Source: Tengunoibacter tsumagoiensis (GTDB taxonomy: Bacteria; Chloroflexota; Ktedonobacteria; Ktedonobacterales; Ktedonobacteraceae). From it: a DNA stretch of 64,000 nucleotides. Positions 37,202-45,812 of the stretch are shown here, one piece after another (positions within the stretch are counted from its first letter, which is position 1; the number at the start of each line of letters is the position of its first letter). The notes beneath the pieces were generated by a model. That model saw only the letters and a list, made by a program, of their open reading frames with translations. It did not search any database and was not told the origin of the DNA. The stretch lies in NCBI RefSeq assembly GCF_003967535.1, contig NZ_BIFR01000002.1:124001-188000 (forward strand), written 5' to 3'. The position numbers and the translations under genes were made by a program.

Positions 37202-37376
37202 TTCTTTGAGCTCCTTCTCACTCTAGTGTTTGACATTGTATTGAATGACCGGGCTATTTGACCAGGTCTTGTTAGTAGAAGGATAAAGAAATGAAGTTCA
37301 GAAAAAGTTCGCACTGAATTCGCATTCCTGAGCAGGGAGAAGGCCACTTTTTCTCTTCTTCACGCCCCAATAAAAA

Positions 37377-37408
37377 TGACTGGCCCCTCAAACAAGAGGG
37401 GCCAGTCA
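37377..37408 (-). terminator. Rho-independent terminator of the exporter operon
   Basis: TGACTGGCCCCTC (37377-37389) pairs exactly with 37396-37408 around a 6-nt loop. On the minus strand the stem is followed by TTTTTA. It lies about 50 bp after the RND stop. Confidence 0.85.
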
Positions 37409-37459
37409 GGTTCCGACACTATTTTGATCCTGTCACGAAATTAGCTGGATCAACCTGGT

Positions 37460-40400
37460 TTAGCCAACCAGACTCAATGTATCATCAGGAGCTGGTGCGG
37501 TCACGGGGGTCCGATCCTCCGTACCCTTCTTGCGAGCGAGCCGATCCTTGATATTCTCCACCGTGACATACAGAGTTGGAACGAGGAGAAGCGTCAAAAA
37601 TGTGGATGAGCTCAGCCCGCCAATGACGACGATTGAGAGCGGCTTGGAGATAAACATACCCGATGGACTCAGCCCAACCGCCATTGGGAGCAGGGCAAAG
37701 ACGGTGGCAAGCGCCGTCATCAAGATTGGGCGCAGGCGTTGGGTTGCACCCATGATCACGGCATCATAGGCCGAAGAACCAGTGGCCCGAAAATGGTTCA
37801 CGCGATCAATCAAGACGATGGCATTTGTCACGACGATTCCAATCAACATTAAGAAGCCGATCATCGCGGGTAAGCCCAGGGCCGTCTGGGTGACAAACAT
37901 CAGGAGCAGCGAGCCGATGCCTGCGAACGGGATCGCAACCAGTAAGATCAGCGGCTGGACAAAACTGCGGAAGGTCGCAATCATGACAATAAAGACCAGC
38001 ACTACAGCCGCCCCAAGTGCCAGATAGAGATCGTTAAAAGCCTCAGTCATCTGCTGAGAGGCTCCTCCCTGGCTGACAGTAACTCCGGCAGGGAGCTTCA
38101 GAGCATTGATCTTTTGCTGAAGCTCGGCAGTAATTCCTCCCACGTTCTGATTGGTCACCTCAGTACTGATCGTTGCGGTGCGATCACCGTCCAGGTGGGC
38201 GATGATGGGAGGCTCCAACGTACGATTGACATCGGCGAGATCGCTTAACGCCACCGTCTTCCCCAGCGGACTCGGAATCTGGAGCGCTCGTAACTGTTCA
38301 ATGGTGGTAGCAGTGGGTCCTAATTGAAGATCCACATCCAGCTGTGTATCATTGAACGTTACTTTTGTAGCTGTGGCACCGGTATAGATGGCACGAATAT
38401 ACTGTCCAACCTGGGCAGTACTCAGGCCATTCTGACTGGCCTTCTCTGGATTGACATGAATATCGATCAGTGGAGCAGCCCCCGCGAGATCGCTGGTTGA
38501 GTTTTTTGTATGTGCAGTATTGCTAAAGGCAGCTAGAATCATCTGGGTCCCTTGTTGAAGTACCGTACTATTGGGTGCCTGCACCTGAAATTGAATCGTG
38601 CTATTCTGTGAATCCTGTCCTGCCAGCGTAATTGTGCCAGCTCCCTGGATCTGCTGCAACTGCTCCTGCAATTTTTTCTTGATTGCCACCTGATCAGCAT
38701 CGGGATCAGTTGTGAGATAGGTTGTATTGACCACGTCACCATTGCCATTCAGGCTCTGGCTCCCCGATTGGGTATAGATCTGATAGGTCTTGACTTCAGG
38801 AATTCCTGCGAGCACATCCTCGATCTTTGTTGCCGCCACACTGATCGTTGTCAGATTACTGCCAGGAGGAAGGCTCTGATTAATGGAATAGGTATTCTGG
38901 TTCATGGAATCAAGCAGGTTGGTGGGGAGCGTTGTAACCAGAGCAACCGAGCCACCCAGAAGCAATACCGCGATAGCGATAGTGATGATACGATGAGTGA
39001 TGACCCATTTCAATAAGGGGGTATACCCCTTTTCGAGGAACGAGGGACGTGGGTGTCCATCGGCTGCGAGATGTTTCTGGCGCGTATCAGCCTTTAAGAA
39101 CCAGTAAGAGAGAAGCGGAATGACGGTGAGCGAGACCAGCAGGGAGGCCAGCAGTGCAACGGCCACCGTAATAGAGAAGGCCTTAAAGTACAGGCTGACA
39201 AAGCCACCGGCAAAGCCAATGGGAAGAAAGACGGCCACTGTCGTAATTGTTGAAGAGGTGACGGCCCCTGCCACTTCCTGAACCCCTGCCAGGACCGCGC
39301 TCTTTTTCTCCTCGCCCAGATTGAGGTGGCGATAGATGTTCTCCAGGACAACAATTGAATCATCTACGACACGACCAACCGCGATGGTGAGACCCGCGAG
39401 CGTCATAATATTGAGTGAATAGTTCTGAACTTTCAGTCCGATGAGGCCGATAATGACCGACAATGGAATCGAGATTGCCGTCACCAGGGTTGAGCGCAAC
39501 GAAAGTAAGAAGAGCAGAATGACCAGGATGGCAAAACCCGCTCCCAGTAATCCTTCGCGTACCAGCCCATCGATTGACTGTTGAATAGCGGGAGCCTCGT
39601 CGTCAACAATCCAGACGTGTGCCCCTGATCCCAGTTGTTGCTCGATGGAGGCAAGTTTTGCACGAATATCATGCGAGATCGTGACCGTATTGCCACTGCT
39701 CGTCTTGGTAATTCCCAGTCCAATGGTTGGCTGCCTGTTTGTGCGTGTGAAGGAGGTAGAGGCTTCAACACTCAAGGTCACCGTTGCGATATCGCTGAGC
39801 TTCACGGAAAGGGAGCTGCCATCCGATGCCCTGGATGCTTTTTGTCCAACGGTCAGATTCTGAAGGTCTTGCAATGATTGGAATGTATTGCTCACACGGA
39901 TTGGTGAGCTGCTATTGGTCTCGTCCAGTGAGCCAGCTGGTAGTGAGATATTGTTGTTTTGTAGCGCTCCCTGGATCTGATCAAGCGAGATACCATTGGC
40001 CTGCATCTTTGCACTATCCAATTGGATTGCCACGATCTGATGGCGCAGGCCAGTCACATAGACATTGGCAACGCCATTGATTCCTCTGAGCTCAGGCACA
40101 ATCTTTTGTTGAAGATCATTGGCGAGATTCTCCTGATCGCTCGGGGCAGAGACGGCCAGGTCCATCATGGTCAGAGCATTGAAATCGTAGACCTGCACCT
40201 GTGGCGTGGCATCCTTGGGAAGATTCCCTTTTACCTGATCGATGCGTTCCACCAGATCTTGTTTGGCCTGAGCCATATCTGTCCCATAGGCATACTGCAA
40301 GGTGATCCCTGAGAGCCCCTCACCTGTACGTGAGCTCAGCACTTTGACTCCGGCCAGCCCTTTAATGCTCTGCTCTAAGGGGATCGTCACATCTTTTTCA

Positions 40401-40579
40401 ACAGTGGTTGGCGAGGCTCCTATATAAGGAGTAACGACCGAGATGACCGGAAAATTGATTGCGGGGAGCGTCTCCTGGGTGAGTTGCGGAATCAGATAAA
40501 TGCCAACACCCAGAAGAGCCAGCGTGAGAATAATGACAATACTTTTGTTTGCCAGACTGAGCCTGGAAAGGAAAGACAT
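37460..40579 (-). CDS. RND-family efflux transporter (AcrB/SwrC type)
   Basis: This 1039-residue protein has the RND plan: a first span right after LSLANKSIVIILTLALLGV, a large outer loop with AINFPVISVVTPYIGAS, a six-span block near 330-540 (ITTVAVFLPIGFAGG), a second outer loop and a second block near 850-1010 (ALATVFALLPMA). Gram-positive-type relatives such as SwrC/YerP export or protect against lipopeptides like surfactin. Its position inside a FAAL-NRPS cluster suggests product export or self-resistance. No membrane-fusion or outer-membrane partner is adjacent. ATG at 40579 follows AAAAGGAG. It lies 177 bp after the sbnB-like gene, with 29-bp tandem repeats between. Confidence 0.9.
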   Translation of the reverse strand: MSFLSRLSLANKSIVIILTLALLGVGIYLIPQLTQETLPAINFPVISVVTPYIGASPTTVEKDVTIPLEQSIKGLAGVKVLSSRTGEGLSGITLQYAYGTDMAQAKQDLVERIDQVKGNLPKDATPQVQVYDFNALTMMDLAVSAPSDQENLANDLQQKIVPELRGINGVANVYVTGLRHQIVAIQLDSAKMQANGISLDQIQGALQNNNISLPAGSLDETNSSSPIRVSNTFQSLQDLQNLTVGQKASRASDGSSLSVKLSDIATVTLSVEASTSFTRTNRQPTIGLGITKTSSGNTVTISHDIRAKLASIEQQLGSGAHVWIVDDEAPAIQQSIDGLVREGLLGAGFAILVILLFLLSLRSTLVTAISIPLSVIIGLIGLKVQNYSLNIMTLAGLTIAVGRVVDDSIVVLENIYRHLNLGEEKKSAVLAGVQEVAGAVTSSTITTVAVFLPIGFAGGFVSLYFKAFSITVAVALLASLLVSLTVIPLLSYWFLKADTRQKHLAADGHPRPSFLEKGYTPLLKWVITHRIITIAIAVLLLGGSVALVTTLPTNLLDSMNQNTYSINQSLPPGSNLTTISVAATKIEDVLAGIPEVKTYQIYTQSGSQSLNGNGDVVNTTYLTTDPDADQVAIKKKLQEQLQQIQGAGTITLAGQDSQNSTIQFQVQAPNSTVLQQGTQMILAAFSNTAHTKNSTSDLAGAAPLIDIHVNPEKASQNGLSTAQVGQYIRAIYTGATATKVTFNDTQLDVDLQLGPTATTIEQLRALQIPSPLGKTVALSDLADVNRTLEPPIIAHLDGDRTATISTEVTNQNVGGITAELQQKINALKLPAGVTVSQGGASQQMTEAFNDLYLALGAAVVLVFIVMIATFRSFVQPLILLVAIPFAGIGSLLLMFVTQTALGLPAMIGFLMLIGIVVTNAIVLIDRVNHFRATGSSAYDAVIMGATQRLRPILMTALATVFALLPMAVGLSPSGMFISKPLSIVVIGGLSSSTFLTLLLVPTLYVTVENIKDRLARKKGTEDRTPVTAPAPDDTLSLVG

Positions 40580-40599
40580 GCGTGTACTCCTTTTATGTG

Positions 40600-40709
40600 A
40601 TCATAGCTGGAACAGCAAGAAATAGGTAATCATGGTTGGAACAGCAAGAAGTAGGCGATCATACCAGGAACAGCAAGAAGTAGGCGATCATACCAGGAAC
40701 AGCCAGAAG
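40600..40709. repeat. 29-bp tandem repeats, about 3.8 copies
   Basis: Units start at 40600, 40629, 40658 and 40687, each beginning ATCAT and containing GGAACAGCAAGAA. The second and third differ only around ATCATGGTT/ATCATACCA; the last is cut short. They fill the gap before the RND start and could affect expression. Confidence 0.9.
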
Positions 40710-40756
40710 CACTCATCTGCTGACTGCTGTAAGGTAGCCGGACAGACTGTGGTGAC

Positions 40757-41965
40757 TCAGCGGCAGAGCTGGAGACCTTTTCCTTGTCTGACAGCCTCCT
40801 GATAGATGCGAGCGGCTAAGGCAATATCTTCGATTGCCAGACCAAAAGGGTTGACGAGCAAGATCTCTTCTGGGGTACGTCGTCCTATGCGTTTGCCTGT
40901 GATGAGGTCACCCAGTTGCGCGTCAATCTTGCGCGAGAAAGGTCGCTGTTCTTGTTCTGAATCATCTGGTCCGATCAACTGGCCCGCACGATACATTCGT
41001 CCCAGGAGCCGCCGGTGATCGCTTTTCACCAGATGCCAATCATCCACAATGACCGCATCGGCCTGCAAGACCACATCCGGCAGGATATCGTCGAGCGAGA
41101 CATTCACGACAATGGTCCCTGGCGAGAGCCATTGATAAGGGATATAGCCAGTTGTGGTAGTGGTGACCGGTATGACCAATTCTGCCTCAGCAATTGCCAT
41201 TTGCGCTGACGCGGATTGCTCAAAGGTTACCTGATGTTCATGAAGAAGCCCTGCAATCCCTTGCGCGAAGTGCTGGCTCCGTTGGGCATCCAGATCAAAC
41301 AGGGCAATCTTCTGTAAGGTGGGAAGACGTTTCACCAGCAGCTCGATATGAGCCTGCGCAAGGACCCCAGCTCCAATGATTGCTACCTTCTTAATGGGTC
41401 GGCCCTGAAGCAGATCGACAGCGAGCGCGGTTACGCTTGCCGTTCGTAAGCTTGAGAGATAGGCTCCTTCCAGAATAGCGTTGATCCGTACTGTAATAGG
41501 ATCAAAGAGCAATGTGAGCCCATTGGCGCGTGGTAGGCCGCGTTGGGGATTAGCTATATTTCCATTAATAATTTTCGTGCCTGCCGCTGTTAGCTCACCA
41601 CCAACGTAGGCTGGCATATTCAAACTCCGAACGGTTTCGCCAAGCGGATTCTCCCAGCCCAGATAGGCTTCATCTGGAAGAACCGTCTGCTGGAGACTAT
41701 GTAGCCGAAAAACCTCTCGAATGATAGCTACAGTGTCTATCGTGGAGCAAAGCTGTTCAACATCTTTTCTACACAGGTAGAGAAGAGATTCATCATTGCT
41801 ACTCAATGGTGCTGACTGCCTTTCTTTCTGCACATTGAGGTCATAGAAAAAGAGGCCTGAATGATGCAGAAGGGGGGGTCTATCTGGAATGAAGACGCTG
41901 TTCGAACGATCAAAGCGAGCGATGTGAGAGCGAAATGACCATGCTCCGCCATCGCAATCAGACAT
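40757..41965 (-). CDS. sbnB: SbnB-like dehydrogenase for L-2,3-diaminopropionate
   Basis: Ornithine-cyclodeaminase/mu-crystallin fold. The NAD-binding loop VAIIGAGVLAQAHIELL has its Gly-rich turn at 198-200; upstream are the KIINGNIANP and GLTLLFDPIT segments of the substrate site. SbnB oxidatively cleaves ACEGA, made by SbnA, to L-2,3-diaminopropionate and 2-oxoglutarate. The protein carries about 60 extra N-terminal residues before the usual family start (LLYLCRKDVEQL). The ATG at 41965 is supported by AAAGGA 5 nt upstream, so the extension looks translated. It probably shares a transcript with the RND exporter. Confidence 0.85.
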   Translation of the reverse strand: MSDCDGGAWSFRSHIARFDRSNSVFIPDRPPLLHHSGLFFYDLNVQKERQSAPLSSNDESLLYLCRKDVEQLCSTIDTVAIIREVFRLHSLQQTVLPDEAYLGWENPLGETVRSLNMPAYVGGELTAAGTKIINGNIANPQRGLPRANGLTLLFDPITVRINAILEGAYLSSLRTASVTALAVDLLQGRPIKKVAIIGAGVLAQAHIELLVKRLPTLQKIALFDLDAQRSQHFAQGIAGLLHEHQVTFEQSASAQMAIAEAELVIPVTTTTTGYIPYQWLSPGTIVVNVSLDDILPDVVLQADAVIVDDWHLVKSDHRRLLGRMYRAGQLIGPDDSEQEQRPFSRKIDAQLGDLITGKRIGRRTPEEILLVNPFGLAIEDIALAARIYQEAVRQGKGLQLCR

Positions 41966-42432
41966 GAGCGTCCTTTATTGTGACAGAGAGAAGTATACCG
42001 TTCACGACTTGCCAGGGGGAAGCTCCCTGGTGAGTATTTTTTTCGCTCATATGGGAGGAGAAAAAGGAGGAGGAGGACTACCTCCTCTCAAGGCATGCCA
42101 GTAGTATCTCCTCCTATTCTCCCTGCCAAAAATCCTCCTTCGGGTGGATTGTGCCCTTCAGGACCGATCAGGTACAGTTATCACTGTATTCGCAGTGACC
42201 TGTCATGATAGCGAATGGCGGAGCATGGCCAGCTCCCAGAAGCCCTCTGGCCGATCCTACCCTGTGCTCTCAACCATTTCACCAGATGATCCTCATCACA
42301 GCACCATCGCTCTGTCGCATTAGCAGCAACCAGTGTTTGATGATTGCTTCGAATGGAGAAGTGGTGAGACAACCTTGCTAGTACATGTGATGGGTGCAAA
42401 TAGTCCTCATCATAGATAAGGAGCGTTATACA
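41966..42432 (+). promoter_or_regulatory. Divergent leader between sbnB and MbtH, with attenuator-like hairpin
   Basis: No gene is seen here. A stem GCCAGGG/CCCTGG(T) at 42011-42031 is followed by a run of T (42037-42043), the look of an intrinsic terminator about 390 nt before the MbtH start. Further purine/pyrimidine-rich blocks (AGGAGGAGGA, CTACCTCCTC) and a small stem ATCACTG/CAGTGA near 42180 give a structured leader. Confidence 0.5.
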
Positions 42433-42663
42433 ATGTCCAGCGATGAAAAAAACGATACCATGTTATATACCGTTGTGGCTAATCACGAAGAACAGTATTC
42501 CATCTGGTTTGCGCAGAGAGCGTTGCCAGCAGGCTGGCGTGAAGTGGGCAAACAGGGCAAAAAAGATGAGTGTCTGGCCTATATTCAAGAGGTCTGGACC
42601 GATATGCGTCCCCTCAGCCTGCGCCAGCAGATGGTCTCTTCATCGACAGAAGTGAATAGATAG
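42433..42663 (+). CDS. MbtH-like protein
   Basis: This 76-residue protein has the full MbtH signature: YSIWFAQRALPAGWREVG, then ECLAYIQEVWTDMRPLSLR, including the conserved Trp residues. MbtH proteins bind A domains of NRPSs and help them fold and adenylate. Start is the ATG at 42433 with AAGGAG 9 nt upstream. It begins the plus-strand block that includes the small unknown protein, the MFS gene, the acyl-CoA dehydrogenase and the FAAL-NRPS. Confidence 0.95.
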   Translation: MSSDEKNDTMLYTVVANHEEQYSIWFAQRALPAGWREVGKQGKKDECLAYIQEVWTDMRPLSLRQQMVSSSTEVNR

Positions 42664-42695
42664 CTGAACGATTAACAAGAACAAGGAGATTTCAG

Positions 42696-43013
42696 ATGGA
42701 TACACTTGTGCAGCGTCTGGCTGAACGTCCGCAGCCAGTGACGGTTGGTGGTCCTCGCCCGAACGTGCAGGATTTTCAACAGCGGCTCGAACAGATAGGC
42801 TATGTCTTTATCAAATTCACAGACACTCGGGGTGGAACCGATCTAGGTTTTAAAGTTGATAAGGGGGCCACAGATCTGAGTGGGGCCCACTTTGCTCAGG
42901 CGAGCGGAATTGCCCATGTGGAAGGGACCCTGACCCTCAACTATCAGAAAGTGCGTTGCATTGCTGATATTGATCTTGCCACCCTTCAAGGGACAGGAAA
43001 TCTTGTACTGTAA
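42696..43013 (+). CDS. Small conserved-looking protein of unknown function, 105 aa
   Basis: A good AAGGAG site 8 nt before the ATG and tight placement (32 bp after MbtH) support a real gene. The protein is soluble, with KFTDTRGGTDLGFKVD in the middle and strand-rich LTLNYQKVRCIADIDLATL near the end; there is no signal peptide or membrane span. I do not recognise the family. Its place between MbtH and the exporter suggests a role tied to the NRPS, such as a carrier-protein or substrate-binding helper, but that is inference. Confidence 0.7.
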   Translation: MDTLVQRLAERPQPVTVGGPRPNVQDFQQRLEQIGYVFIKFTDTRGGTDLGFKVDKGATDLSGAHFAQASGIAHVEGTLTLNYQKVRCIADIDLATLQGTGNLVL

Positions 43014-43026
43014 AAAGGAAGCAGCT

Positions 43027-43074
43027 ATGAAATTCTTTGGAAGCCCGAACGGAGTCGATCAATGGCGGATATGA
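43027..43074 (+). CDS. Possible 15-residue leader peptide overlapping the MFS start
   Basis: ATG at 43027 follows AAAAGGAAG and encodes MKFFGSPNGVDQWRI before TGA at 43072. It overlaps the MFS start (43062) by 13 nt in another frame, the layout of a translational-coupling leader. Confidence 0.35.
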   Translation: MKFFGSPNGVDQWRI

Positions 43075-44402
43075 TAGCCAGGCCGGAAGAAGAGCTGGCA
43101 CCAGCCAGATATCTCCCACTTTTGACGCTCTTTGTTGCAAATTTTATCTCCTTTGCTGGCAGCATGTTGACGATTGTCGCCATCCCCTGGTTTGTTCTTC
43201 AGACGACGGGGAGCATTATTCAGACTGGCATTACCGCCTTTTTTACCACGGTTCCAACCGTTCTCTCAATGGCATTGGGAGGTGTCCTCGTTGAACGCAT
43301 CGGATATAAGCGTGCGAGCGTCATTGGTGATTTTGCGGCGGCGATAGGCGTTGCGCTCATTCCTCTGTTCTACCATACGGTTGGGCTCCCATTCTGGGGG
43401 CTGGTCACTTTCGTGTTTATCGCAACACTGCTCAATGGTCCTGGTGGGACCGCCCGGTTAGCGCTTGTACCCGATCTCGCGAAAGAGGCGAAGATGCCCC
43501 TTGAGCGCGCAAATTCCATTAGCCAGGGTGTCTCTCACCTGGCTGGCATCATTGGAGCCCCCTTAGCAGGTATCCTGATTGCGTTTTATGGATCAAGTAA
43601 TCTGCTCTGGATTGATGCGTTGAGTTTTCTGATCTCTGCCATCATCGTTGCCGTTGTGATCCCCTCTCCTGCGCTTCGTCCTCGTGAGGCGGTTAGCAAT
43701 CAGCCGGAAAAGCAGGCAGAGCCAAAAGCGCCGACGAATTTTCTTGCTGACTTTCAAGAAGGCGTTCGTTTTATTCTCCGCGATAGTGTCACAGCGATGG
43801 TTTTACTCACCATTGCCGTCACAAATATGCTCGATGTAGCCCTGACTTCAGTGGTTGTTCCGGTCTATGTCAAGCACTTTTTTAATAGTGCAGTGATATT
43901 AGGGTGGTTGAGTGCAATCTTTCTGGGCTTTGCCTTTCTGGGCACCGCTCTCTTTGGCGCGATTGGTCATCGCTTACCACGAATGCTGACGCTGGCGATT
44001 GCGTTTGTCATCATTGGCCTGCGCTACTGGGTCTTTGCCTGGACGCCATCTCTGCCCTGGCTACTGATCATCTCTGCCGTCTCCGGCCTGGCCTCAGCCC
44101 CTTTAAATCCCATTATCTTTACGATGGCCTATGAGATTATCCCTGACCATATGCGAGCGCGAGTATTAGGGGCAGGCATGGCGGTAACCGCCCTGGGCAT
44201 GCCTCTGGGGACGCTTGGCAGCGGCTACTTGATCTCCTGGCTCGGCCTTCCCACGAGCCTGATCCTTATGGGAAGTGTCTATCTTCTTGCAACCCTGAGT
44301 ATGCTGCTCAATCCCTCTTTCCGCAAATTAGAGAAAGTACGGCTGCAAGAGAAACATGCCGCCGAGCCATCCCCGGCCGCCTCAATTGGTTTGCAAGAAT
44401 AG
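43062..44402 (+). CDS. MFS transporter, 12-span exporter type
   Basis: After a short polar start, 12 hydrophobic spans are spread over 446 residues, with a cytoplasmic loop near the middle (PREAVSNQPEKQAEPKAP) and repeated Gly-rich helices as in drug-export MFS proteins (MALGGVLVERIGYKRASVIG matches the loop 2-3 motif). It probably exports the peptide or a related compound and gives self-resistance together with the RND pump. The start codon is inside the short upstream leader frame, and GGAG lies 8 nt before it. Confidence 0.88.
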   Translation: MADMIARPEEELAPARYLPLLTLFVANFISFAGSMLTIVAIPWFVLQTTGSIIQTGITAFFTTVPTVLSMALGGVLVERIGYKRASVIGDFAAAIGVALIPLFYHTVGLPFWGLVTFVFIATLLNGPGGTARLALVPDLAKEAKMPLERANSISQGVSHLAGIIGAPLAGILIAFYGSSNLLWIDALSFLISAIIVAVVIPSPALRPREAVSNQPEKQAEPKAPTNFLADFQEGVRFILRDSVTAMVLLTIAVTNMLDVALTSVVVPVYVKHFFNSAVILGWLSAIFLGFAFLGTALFGAIGHRLPRMLTLAIAFVIIGLRYWVFAWTPSLPWLLIISAVSGLASAPLNPIIFTMAYEIIPDHMRARVLGAGMAVTALGMPLGTLGSGYLISWLGLPTSLILMGSVYLLATLSMLLNPSFRKLEKVRLQEKHAAEPSPAASIGLQE

Positions 44403-44481
44403 TCTGCGTTGATGATCTATCCATAGTGTATTGATGAGTCATTCGTGAGTAATTCGCGTGAGTAATTCGAAGGAGAGAGTG

Positions 44482-45729
44482 ATGACAAATGTGCAGACGC
44501 GAGGATCGCGCCTTCCTGGACGTAGTCTTGTTCGACCCTCGGCTGCTCGTCCGGTCAATGGACGTTCGGCGAGTGCCCCCACGGATTTTTATCTGTTTAG
44601 TCAGCTTTTAACTGACGAAGAGCGTCAGATCCGTGATCGGGTCCGAGCATTCTGTGATCAAGAAGTGATTCCCGTGATTAATGATTATTGGGAGCGTGGC
44701 GAGCTTCCGTTTCCTTTACTGCCAAAGCTCGCCGAATTGGGGATTGCAGGCGATACTATCGAGGGCTATGGCTGTCCAGGTATGAGCCGTACTGCCGCCG
44801 GTTTTCTCTTTGCCGAGCTCTCGCGGGGCGATGGAAGCCTGAATGCTGTCTTAGGAGCTTCCTGCCTGGCTATGTATGCGATCGCGCTCAATGGCTCTGA
44901 GGAGCAGAAGCAGCGCTGGCTGCCAGGGATGGCAAAGCTAGAGAAATTTGGAGCCTTTGCAGCAACGGAGCCAGATCATGGTTCAGATGTGATCAATATG
45001 GAAACGAGAGCCCATCGCGAGGGGGATGATTGGATCTTAAATGGCTCCAAGCGCTGGATTAGCAATGCCTCTTTTGCCGATGTGATTGTTGTCTGGGCGC
45101 GTACCAATACAGAGCAGGTAAATGCCTTCCTGGTAGAAAAAGGTACGCCAGGTTTTGACGCGCAAGTCATTAAAAGTAAGCTCTCCCTCCGAGCTGCCTG
45201 GCCAACCCATATTACTTTGACCAATGTGCGCGTTCCTGCTGCCAATCGTTTAGTCCATGCTCAGAGCTTTAGTGATTCCATGAAGACGCTGAACCTGGGG
45301 CGATATCGGATCGCCTGGGCGGCAATTGGGCATGCTATGGCCTGTTATGAGTATGCTCTTGCACATGTGAAAAAGCGGAAACAATTTGGCAAGCCCCTGG
45401 CCAGCTATCAACTGGTTCAACAGAAACTTGCGCGAATGCTCTCAGAGATCACGAGCCTCCAGGCATTGTGCTATCGTCTGGGTCAACTTATCGATGAAGG
45501 GCAGGCAACGTCGGCGATGATCTCATTGGCGAAGATGCAGACCACATTGCGGGCTCGCCAGATAGCGGCGGATGCGCGTGATCTGCTGGGCGGCAATGGC
45601 ATTTTGCTTGAAAATCATGTCTGTCGGCATATGGCTGATCTGGAATCTGGCTTTACTGCCGAAGGAACAGATCATATGCAGGCTCTTACCATTGGTCTCG
45701 AAATCACTGGCACCCAGGCCTTTTTTTAA
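44482..45729 (+). CDS. Acyl-CoA dehydrogenase family flavoenzyme
   Basis: The three-domain ACAD plan is clear: N-terminal helices (LTDEERQIRDRVRAFCDQEV), the FAD-contacting strand segment (AFAATEPDHGSDV, then WILNGSKRWISNA), and a C-terminal bundle with KKRKQFGKPLASYQLVQQKLA and a catalytic-base region (TAEGTDHMQALTIGLEITG). The closest pattern is glutaryl-CoA-type. In a FAAL lipopeptide cluster an ACAD commonly desaturates the fatty acyl chain; that role here is inference. Start is the ATG at 44482 with AAGGAG 6 nt upstream. It lies 83 bp before the FAAL-NRPS gene and is probably co-transcribed. Confidence 0.9.
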   Translation: MTNVQTRGSRLPGRSLVRPSAARPVNGRSASAPTDFYLFSQLLTDEERQIRDRVRAFCDQEVIPVINDYWERGELPFPLLPKLAELGIAGDTIEGYGCPGMSRTAAGFLFAELSRGDGSLNAVLGASCLAMYAIALNGSEEQKQRWLPGMAKLEKFGAFAATEPDHGSDVINMETRAHREGDDWILNGSKRWISNASFADVIVVWARTNTEQVNAFLVEKGTPGFDAQVIKSKLSLRAAWPTHITLTNVRVPAANRLVHAQSFSDSMKTLNLGRYRIAWAAIGHAMACYEYALAHVKKRKQFGKPLASYQLVQQKLARMLSEITSLQALCYRLGQLIDEGQATSAMISLAKMQTTLRARQIAADARDLLGGNGILLENHVCRHMADLESGFTAEGTDHMQALTIGLEITGTQAFF

Positions 45730-45743
45730 GCATGTGTATGGAG

Positions 45744-45783
45744 GGCTCTTTTCGCAGGCTTCCTCATCGTAAGTGAAAGAGCC
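45744..45783 (+). promoter_or_regulatory. Attenuator-like hairpin just before the FAAL-NRPS
   Basis: GGCTCTTTTC (45744-45753) pairs with GAAAGAGCC (45775-45783) with one bulged base, followed by TTCTTTA. It lies 29 nt before the NRPS start codon, a position similar to the hairpin in front of the 17365 gene. Confidence 0.4.
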
Positions 45784-45812
45784 TTCTTTAGCCTGAGGAG
45801 ACAAGAGAAGTT

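Noticed and set aside
42100..42170. T-box or other known riboswitch in the MbtH leader
   Set aside because: The stretch has hairpins and a GGTGG segment, but the conserved T-box core is absent.
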